Below the pieces are notes generated by a model. That model worked only from the letters and a program-made list of their open reading frames with translations, was not told the DNA's origin and searched no databases. 64,000 bases of DNA from Mactra quadrangularis (lineage: Eukaryota; Mollusca; Bivalvia; Venerida; Mactridae). The stretch is taken from contig CM046295.1 in NCBI GenBank assembly GCA_025267735.1, forward strand, positions 12,535,167 to 12,599,166. The letters are read 5' to 3'. Of the stretch, positions 57,262 through 64,000 are shown piece after piece; position 1 is the first letter of the stretch; every line of letters starts with the position of its first letter. Both the position numbers and the translations under genes were made by a program.

Positions 57262-58545
57262 ATTAGACTTTAGTATATGGTGTTTGAAACTCCCGCACGG
57301 AACTGGTCCAGTGTAGGCAAGGTAACTATGCTGTATGGAAGATTGTTCCAAAGTTGGATAGTATGAGGAAAGAAGGAATATTTCAGGTAGTCTGATGATG
57401 CGTGAACTAACCTGTAACTAAGAGGATGAGAATATCTAGTGGGTCTAATAGGTCTTTGGATATATGAAGGAAAATTTATAGCTACTAAATTATGATGAAT
57501 TCTGTAGAACATACACAGTCTGGTGTCATAGCGACGATGCTCTAGTGATCTCCAATTTAGATTGTTGAGAATTGTTGTTACGCTGGAGTATGGGGAGTAG
57601 TCCGACTTAACCCATCTGGCAGCTCTGCGCTGAACCATTTCAATTTTGCTGATATTGGATTTGGTGTATGGGCACCAGACAGATGAAGCATATTCAACCT
57701 GTGGCCTAACCAGGGTTTTGTAGGCCAGGCCCCAGTTTCACAAACAAACTTAAGTACAAACTCAATAACAGACTCAAGTGTTTTTGGTCTCTAAATAGCA
57801 TGTAAATGTAGTTGGAATGGCTGTTATAAGTTGATCATAATGATGGATATATGTAGAATGTATAAACATAAAATATTATGGGTTTCATTATAAACCTAAA
57901 GCCACAAAATCAATTTTCACTTGAGACTAAACTCAAGAGTTCATTAATAGACTCAAATAAAAACTAGTAAATTAACCCTAATTCAAATATGTTAGTCAGT
58001 TCTGTTTTATATAATACATTTTTAAATCACTGTTTGGATTTTCTAATGATTCTACATTTGTTGTAACATTGATTACATGAGTAAAATTAATGATCATAAC
58101 ATAAGTTTGAGTTCTAAGTTGAGTTTTTTCGTGAAACTGGGGCCAGTTCCTTAACCTTTTCATCGGTATTTGTGAGGTTTCTCCTCACAAAACCAAGGCT
58201 TCTGTTCGCATTTGTTGTGATACAGGAGATATGATGATTAAAAGACAAGTTAGAAGAGAGATTTAGTCCAAGATATTTAGCTGAGAAAACAGATTCAAGA
58301 GTTTGGCCATGAAGGATGTAATTATGTCTAATAGGGTTTTTATTTCTGGTGATATGAAGAACTTGACATTTAGAAGGATTGAATTCCATATCCCATTCTT
58401 TTTCCCATTTTTCCATCTGAGTTAGATCATTTTGTAACGAAAGAGAGTCTGACGGTGAATTAATTGTGAGGTATACAGCAGTATCATCTGCGAAGAGCCT
58501 GATTTGTGAAGAGACACAATTTGGAAGTTGGTTGATGTAGGTTTA
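57262..58545 (-). mobile_element. Second LINE type (CR1/Jockey-like), RT fragment
   Basis: Minus strand: QIRLFADDTAVYLTINSPSD (catalytic FADD) near 58490, then EKWEKEWDMEFNPSKCQVLH and KYLGLNLSSNLSFNHHI. After a MITE interruption come AYKTLVRPQ, MVQRRAARWVKSDYSPYSSV and FFPHTIQLWNNLPYS, the typical C-terminus of such RTs. It lacks RNase H and belongs to a family different from copies A-D. Both ends are truncated or undefined. Confidence 0.88.
57728..58144. mobile_element. MITE in the LINE RT, 417 bp
   Basis: Perfect 14-bp inverted ends GGCCCCAGTTTCAC and GTGAAACTGGGGCC. Removing it restores continuity of the interrupted RT frame at KEL|AYKTLV, which defines the empty site. The target duplication is ambiguous because GGCCAG overlaps the ends. 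Confidence 0.92.
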
Positions 58546-58802
58546 AACTTTTAAGCTAAAAGGATAAAGAATTTGAGATAGATTGTTGTTGTTGTAGACC
58601 CCCTCTATGAATTTTTCAATCTCTCATACAGAGTTGTCGATCCTTACAGTGATCAGTCAGGGGAAGCAACCCCGTACTTACTGCGAGTTTAGTATAAAGT
58701 CCTGTAAACTCGGTGTAAATTCATTTGGAATACTTTGATTAACATCGTTTGCTATTTAGACTGACTACCTACATTCCCAAAGCATTCCAAATATTTGTAT
58801 TG

Positions 58803-58868
58803 TGACGTAACCGCGGGAGATATAACGCTGGCAACCAGTTGAGAGTGCAGACGGAAAATTTATTCAAG
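58803..58868 (+). promoter_or_regulatory. Candidate promoter and 5'UTR exon of the 59-63 kb gene
   Basis: CRE-like TGACGTAA (58803-58810), a CCGCGGGA patch and GGCAACCAGTTG precede a stretch ending at donor CAAG|GTATGT (58869). This would be a non-coding first exon upstream of the ATG at 59055. Start site not determinable. Confidence 0.4.
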
Positions 58869-59054
58869 GTATGTTTTTCTATTGTCGTAACTTCAAATAT
58901 TTTTTTTTGCTTCTCAGCCTGAAATATTTGTAATTTAAATGTGTGATTTCATATTTTATTAAATGTTTTACTTCATAACTTTCAATTAAAAGACAGGGAT
59001 ATTGTTTAAAAATTCACAATTGGAATTTGGAAGCAAAAACTGAAAGTTATCAAA

Positions 59055-59139
59055 ATGAAGAGTCGACCAGAATCGAGACAGAAAACAGACGAGGATGCTG
59101 CAACAACGTCACCTGGGAAAGAAAAAAAGATTGACAACA
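59055..59139 (+). CDS. Lys-rich protein of unknown function, exon 1
   Basis: ATG at 59055 opens MKSRPESRQKTDEDAATTSP then GKEKKIDN plus one base, ending at donor GTAAGT (59140). Charged and Ser/Thr-rich, likely disordered and nuclear. It joins in frame to 60590. Three exons give a continuous frame of at least 116 codons. No family recognised. Confidence 0.65.
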
Positions 59140-60589
59140 GTAAGTGATAAATTTTAAGTTCTTAATGATTCAATTTCAGAGTTCAACACCTTTATGGAAT
59201 TCATTACCAACATCTATTGCTGAGTGAGGCTCTTTCTTTGGAACAATACATTGTTATTCAAAGAGGAGTTGTCTTCCCAAAACTTCTAAGGTGGTTTTCT
59301 CCAACTACTGTACCCCTATAAGTCACTAAGCAATGACTGTGGGTACTTGTCCCTGGCCTGGTAGTCGGTACCATTGAGTCGGTACCATTGAGTCTTTATT
59401 GAGTCGGTACTGATGGTGACCATAAAAAAGACTGAAAATATCATGAAATTAAAATAAGATAAAGTTGCGAGCGCTTACCATGTTTCTAGTTTCTACTTCC
59501 GGTGAATTACTACGTACCGGTAAAGTGCAGTAGCCCCATAATCCTTTGTCGGGCATTCTTAGTTTCCTCCTTTTCATTAGTTATTCCTCATTTACATTGA
59601 GGTGTCCGAGGCTCATGTTATTAATGTGTGTAAATAAACACTGATGTGAATATGCATTAAATTAGGAGTCCAGTTGCTAAAGTAATTAATCTTAGATAAA
59701 GTTTTAATTATATACAACTAAAAAGCTTCAATCTTTAAGCACTCCAACCACATGTAACAATCAAAGTAATAGTATAATTGATAAAGAAATATTTAGAAGA
59801 TTTACTCAATATAGTACAGTATAAGTAATACTAGATCATAGGGAAAACAATCTAGAACAATACTCTTAGAAATTACCGGTAGTTGTTTATAAATTATATG
59901 GACACATTTATTATGTGGTAAATGATCTATGAAAGATGTTTGTTGCAACAATGGAGAAGTAAGTTAATTTGCATGATGTTGCTGAAGAGCATACAATACA
60001 ATTAAATTCTTTATTTAAGCTCTGGTACACATAGATATAGTATATCTTCATCATTTAGTATTAATATTGTAAGGAGTCGTTGTTGACTGTAACTTTCAAA
60101 GTCTGTGACCAGCAAGGTCAAATTACTCTTCCCAAAGAAGCCAAATACTGGCTGCTTCCCCAAACAAAACTAACACTTTCTCCCAGTTTGGTCATTAAAA
60201 CTTCCCAATACTATAAAAAATCCCCAAAGAAAGTTGAACAGTAAAATTACCATAAAAAATAAACCACATTGATTTTAAGGGAAAATATTTTAGATTTCTT
60301 CACAACAGAGTCTATATTGTTTCTTTTTTAAAACAACTAATTTATTGGACTATCATATTGATTTTGTAACAATACAAGTTAATTCATTAATTGCTTTTTA
60401 CTGGCAATGAATCGGATCCATTTTCCCATATATTAAAGTGAAAACAATGCTAATTTTCCTCCTGAAAAAGTCTTCGGCCCCCTTCCCCAAAAACAGTGTT
60501 TTTTCCTTGACCAGTAGTTTTTTTGTTGTTGCTGAAATAGCATCAACTTGTCACAAGTGGTATATCACATCTATACTTGTTTATTTCAG

Positions 60590-60691
60590 TATTCACTGCT
60601 GTTGCAGCATCCAAATCAACTGTTAAAGTACCAAGTTTAATGAGGATAAAGTCTGCAAAGTCTGGAAAATCTCTTACAAGAATTGCCAAAG
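60590..60691 (+). CDS. Lys-rich protein of unknown function, exon 2
   Basis: Acceptor TTGTTTATTTCAG, donor GTAAGT. 102 nt, phase 1 to phase 1. It reads (I)FTAVAASKSTVKVPSLMR and IKSAKSGKSLTRIAK, Ser/Lys-rich, with several basic-Ser motifs that could be phosphorylated. The consistent phases on both sides are the main support. Confidence 0.65.
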
Positions 60692-60879
60692 GTAAGTGAA
60701 ATTATTCTTAAAATTTAGTCAAAAGGTGGTTTTGGAAATCCTTATCCATTTTGCCTGTTGGAGACTACCATATTATGAAGGAATACATGTTAACATTTGT
60801 TGACCTGGGCCAACAATGATTTAAAAGACCAAGCCATAAATAAGTAGATCAACTGTACTGAGATATAAATGTTGATGCT

Positions 60880-61060
60880 AACCCTGCAGATTAGCACTCT
60901 AGTACTGAACAAATCCTCTGCACAACAACAGCTTTTCCCCTAGGTGTAATTTTAATTATAGTTAACCTCTGCAGAGCAACAACCTCTGAACAGCAACATA
61001 CTTTAGCCCCTCCCAGTGGGTGTTGTTTGGGAGAGGTTGTACTGCATATTATCATGTAGG
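60880..61060. repeat. ACCTCTGNACAGCAACA repeated motif
   Basis: AACCTCTGCAGAGCAACAAC and ACCTCTGAACAGCAACA are adjacent copies; ATCCTCTGCACAACAACAG is a third and an inverted GAGAGGTTGTACTG follows. Intronic in the Lys-rich gene. Confidence 0.45.
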
Positions 61061-61414
61061 CGTATTTAAAATGTTCATAAACAGTGATATCCAAAGAACT
61101 TGTTGACTGCAATGGCCACATAATTCTGAATGACATGAATTTATGCTACATTCTTAAAATGTTAGTGTAGTAAAGTGGACTACATGCTGTGTATTAAATT
61201 GTGTTTCAATTTTGGCCTCATGATATATTCTTATTAATAAATGAATAGTTATTTTGTTAATATACAAATTATCTGGTATTGGTAGCCTGCATATTCACTC
61301 TTATGAACACACCAGGATTTGATACTTACGTAGATAGAGTTAATCAATAAGTGAAATTATTATATATATATCTAAGAAAATCTAACCAATCAACAATCTG
61401 CATTTGTACCACAT

Positions 61415-61484
61415 GACCGTCCAATATATTTCCGTATTGGATCCAAAAATAATATATTATTTTCGTATTGGACGATTGGGGACA
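61415..61484. repeat. CCGTATTGGAC inverted motif, first copy
   Basis: CGTCCAATATATTTCCGTAT and TTTTCGTATTGGACG form an imperfect palindrome. It shares the core GTCCAATA...CCGTATTGGAC with 62575-62737, so the 1.3 kb between may be one element with palindromic ends. Confidence 0.6.
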
Positions 61485-62574
61485 TGTGCACTAAACGATG
61501 CTTATTCATAAATTATGTCCGCCATTTTTTTCATCGGTTCGCAACTGTTTTTCTTTGTAGTCTAGGCATGAATGAGGAAATAAACCAAAATAATGGTCTG
61601 TACTAAATAAAATAACGTTATAAACAAGGTTTGTCGTATAAATTACAACTTTTTTACTTACAATACGCTAAATCAAGGAGCCAAATTCTGACGATTTCCG
61701 ATCAAGCATTCAATTACACAGCAAAACTTTCGTATCCATTCTGTGACTGTGTGACAAATTATCCAGACATTATGCAATTAATACCAAGGTTGACTTGTGT
61801 TTAATCCAAGCCAAGCAATGCATTAGGTATAAATAATGAATCTGGCTTTCAAAACGATCTTTCTCATAAAAGTAATTTCCAGACTTCATTTTCGGAAAAC
61901 CGTCTATGTGGCATGTCCATTTTGCCATAAAAGTTCATCCCATCAGCGAGTGTGTTTCCTACAATTAGTTTGTCCGTTCCTATCATCCGTGTGTAGTTTA
62001 TCTTTATGAATAGATTTTATGGAACTCTGTACTTTCCAATCTTTTAAATCCTCCAGGATGTTTAAGTTTAAGTGACATTTGAATGACATCGTCATGTAAA
62101 CTTTGTAAATTCTACGGCAAGGTCTTTACATCGATACTTGAGAGAATTAATTTTCCAATAGGCGAGGGAGCTCCGCCTACCTGTATAAGTATGGTATGAG
62201 TAGGCTACAAACACGTCATAAAATGGTCGACAAAATGACATCACGATAATACGCAAGCCCCGCAGCGGTTATTTCCCTTTATTACATTTAATAAGTAGCA
62301 AAGCGTGACGTAAGTACTGTGAGGAGTTTGGATAATACAGTAATACACTACGTCACAAGTCTACATTTGCACTCAGGAAAAATTGCATTGACATTTATTC
62401 ACCGCTACATTCATAAATTAATACCTTTTCTTTTCAAAAAATGACCGAGCTTATATAGAAAATGGTGATTGTGGTAGTGTTTTTGGTGGTGATGTTGATT
62501 GTGGTTGATAAGAATTGCTGTGATTGCTTTGTTGGGGATGATAATTATTTTAATGTAAACGATATATAATAAAA

Positions 62575-62737
62575 AGGTTATTATACATTTAACTGTCCAA
62601 TACGGAATACATTTGGACTCGTACACAGCTTAAAAAGTCATATTGGACTCGCCTATCGGCTCGTCTAATATGGCTTTTCAAGCTGTGTACTCGTCCAAAT
62701 ATATTTCCGTATTGGACAGTAAAATGTATAATAACCT
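62575..62737. repeat. Long near-perfect palindrome, about 76-bp arms
   Basis: The left arm from 62575 (AGGTTATTATACATTT, CTGTCCAATACGGAA, GTACACAGCTT) is mirrored to 62737 with few mismatches around a loop of about 12 bp. In RNA it would form a long hairpin. It lies in the third-exon-proximal intron of the Lys-rich gene. Confidence 0.92.
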
Positions 62738-63404
62738 ATAAATATTGCACACATAGCACTTAAATGATTGAAAATACAGTATAACATAAAATATAACTAC
62801 TGTAAATGTATTACATTTATTTTGATAGGACATATTTTCATTTATTTAAGGATATCACAAAAAAGAAAATGTGAATTTCCTTGTTTCCATTGTGGTCCTT
62901 AAATGAACTTATTAATGTAATTACCAGGCATCTCAAAGGAACCATTGGTCAGTTATTCAGGGTTTCCTTTTTAAATGGTGGGAATTCATTCTAAAAAATA
63001 GATTTTCTTACGCAAACTATGATAAACAATTTATGAAAACTCAAGTTCTTGAAAAAAGGGCTATGTTTAGGGATCCTGACATGATTTCCTACCTTAGAGT
63101 CACTGGCATATCGCACAAGTTTAGGGAATCCATTGAATACTAAGACACTGTTAGTGTCAAATTCTGCTTACCATGGCAGCGCTTTTTTTTATTATTTGGG
63201 GAAGGGGCCTAGGGCCTTTCTTAATGTAGAATATTTGGGGAAATTTTATCCCAATTTCATAGATAGAGGAACAAAAAATCCAGTGTAAACTCCAAATTTT
63301 GGGAAAATTACATGATTTTAAAGAAATTTCAGGAGGGGAAGGCGCCTGTAAACGGCCCCTGTTATATAAGGAAAAAAGGTCTGTATGACATATCTTTATT
63401 ACAG

Positions 63405-63565
63405 TTGAAAATGCCAAGAACCAAGCAATCAGAAAACTTAAAGGGAATCGTAGAGAATCTAAAAGTACACCTAAAGAAGATACTCCTTCATTACATCCAA
63501 AGAATTTACCAATCTGGGATGAGAAACTGGATAAACTCTGTATATCAAAGAAAACCACTGAAATG
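63405..63565 (+). CDS. Lys-rich protein of unknown function, exon 3
   Basis: Acceptor CTTTATTACAG. With the carried G it reads VENAKNQAIRKLKGNRRESK, then STPKEDTPSLHPKNLPIWDE and KLDKLCISKKTTEM. At 63566 it either meets a weak donor GTAAAA and continues beyond the window, or ends after VKTD at the TGA at 63578. The region after STPKED could be an SP/TP-type phosphorylation site. Family unknown. Confidence 0.6.
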
Positions 63566-63580
63566 GTAAAAACTGATTGA

Positions 63581-64000
63581 ATAATATTGAAATCTGTGTA
63601 CTGCATGTTCATGGTTTATCTTTAAAATCTTGTTTTAGTATGGTAGTCAGGCCTTGCATAAAAATTGTTGTCATTAAATCATGGAAAATATGTTTTTTTT
63701 CTGGAAAAATCATAGAATTTTGATTTTAGAAAAAATGTCATGGAAAATTAGAAAACATCATGCAAATAGTTTAATGTGTCATGGAAAAACTTTTTCAATG
63801 TCAAATTTGATTGCAACCATAAAGAAAATGAATGAAAAACATAAATTCAAACATTTACTGCAAATTCAAATGTTGGGTACAAGTTACACTTGGGTACAAA
63901 AATGAGAATTTTACGAACCAATAATATTCATCAGCTGCAGTATAAAAAAAAGATGTGAGTATTCAAAAATAGAATTGTTTTTCATTTTGGGTTCTGTATG
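63581..64000. other. No further exon recognised
   Basis: AT-rich with several ATGGAAAA-type repeats (63680-63800). If the weak donor at 63566 is used this is intron; otherwise it is 3'UTR or flank. Confidence 0.4.

Noticed and set aside
63157..63612. 151-codon minus-strand frame
   Set aside because: Overlaps antisense the phase-matched exon at 63405-63565 and has no recognisable domain.

Overview
This window is animal nuclear DNA: AT-rich, with spliced genes, tRNA-derived SINEs, non-LTR retrotransposons and many short inverted-repeat (MITE-like) elements. The repeat style and a Hunchback/Ikaros-type zinc-finger protein suggest a mollusc, probably a bivalve; that is inference from memory, not a search. 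Real coding sequence is sparse, and most long open frames are retrotransposon relics.

Layout. 1-3.3 kb: no gene. 3.3-6.3 kb: a 5'-truncated LINE on the minus strand (copy A) whose RT part carries dense, one-directional A-to-G changes. 6.3-9.7 kb: short candidate exons on the plus strand with good splice sites, partly duplicated in tandem and partly decayed. 7.97-8.43 kb: a hAT-type MITE with an 8-bp target duplication. 10.4-13.5 kb: a diverged duplication of a LINE 3' end-SINE-flank block. 15.7-16.8 kb (possibly also 24.1 kb): exons of a coiled-coil protein on the minus strand. 18.0-22.0 kb: a longer LINE (copy B) carrying endonuclease, RT and RNase H remains, with a SINE and a 38-bp LINE-tail fragment inserted in it. 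23.4-23.9 kb: a 37-bp minisatellite. 25.7-26.2 kb: a large inverted repeat. 30.2-35.8 kb: the best gene, a four-coding-exon, 725-residue C2H2 zinc-finger protein on the plus strand. 35.8-55.5 kb: no coding sequence, much of it strongly T-rich on the plus strand up to an AATAAA at 55.48 kb, which would fit a very long 3'UTR, intron or lncRNA. 57.3-58.5 kb: another LINE fragment, split by a MITE. 58.8-63.6 kb: the start of a second plus-strand gene for a lysine-rich protein of unknown function.

Most notable. (1) LINE copy A looks like an integrated copy of an ADAR-type hyper-edited RNA. (2) The LINE and at least two of three SINE families end in the same short stem-loop (loop core ATGACCT...TGTGTT, then AAACCCAA), with stems of different sequence but the same position. 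(3) Three insertions of only 38-55 bp of that LINE tail each have target-site duplications. Together these suggest that the LINE machinery recognises this 3' hairpin and mobilises the SINEs.
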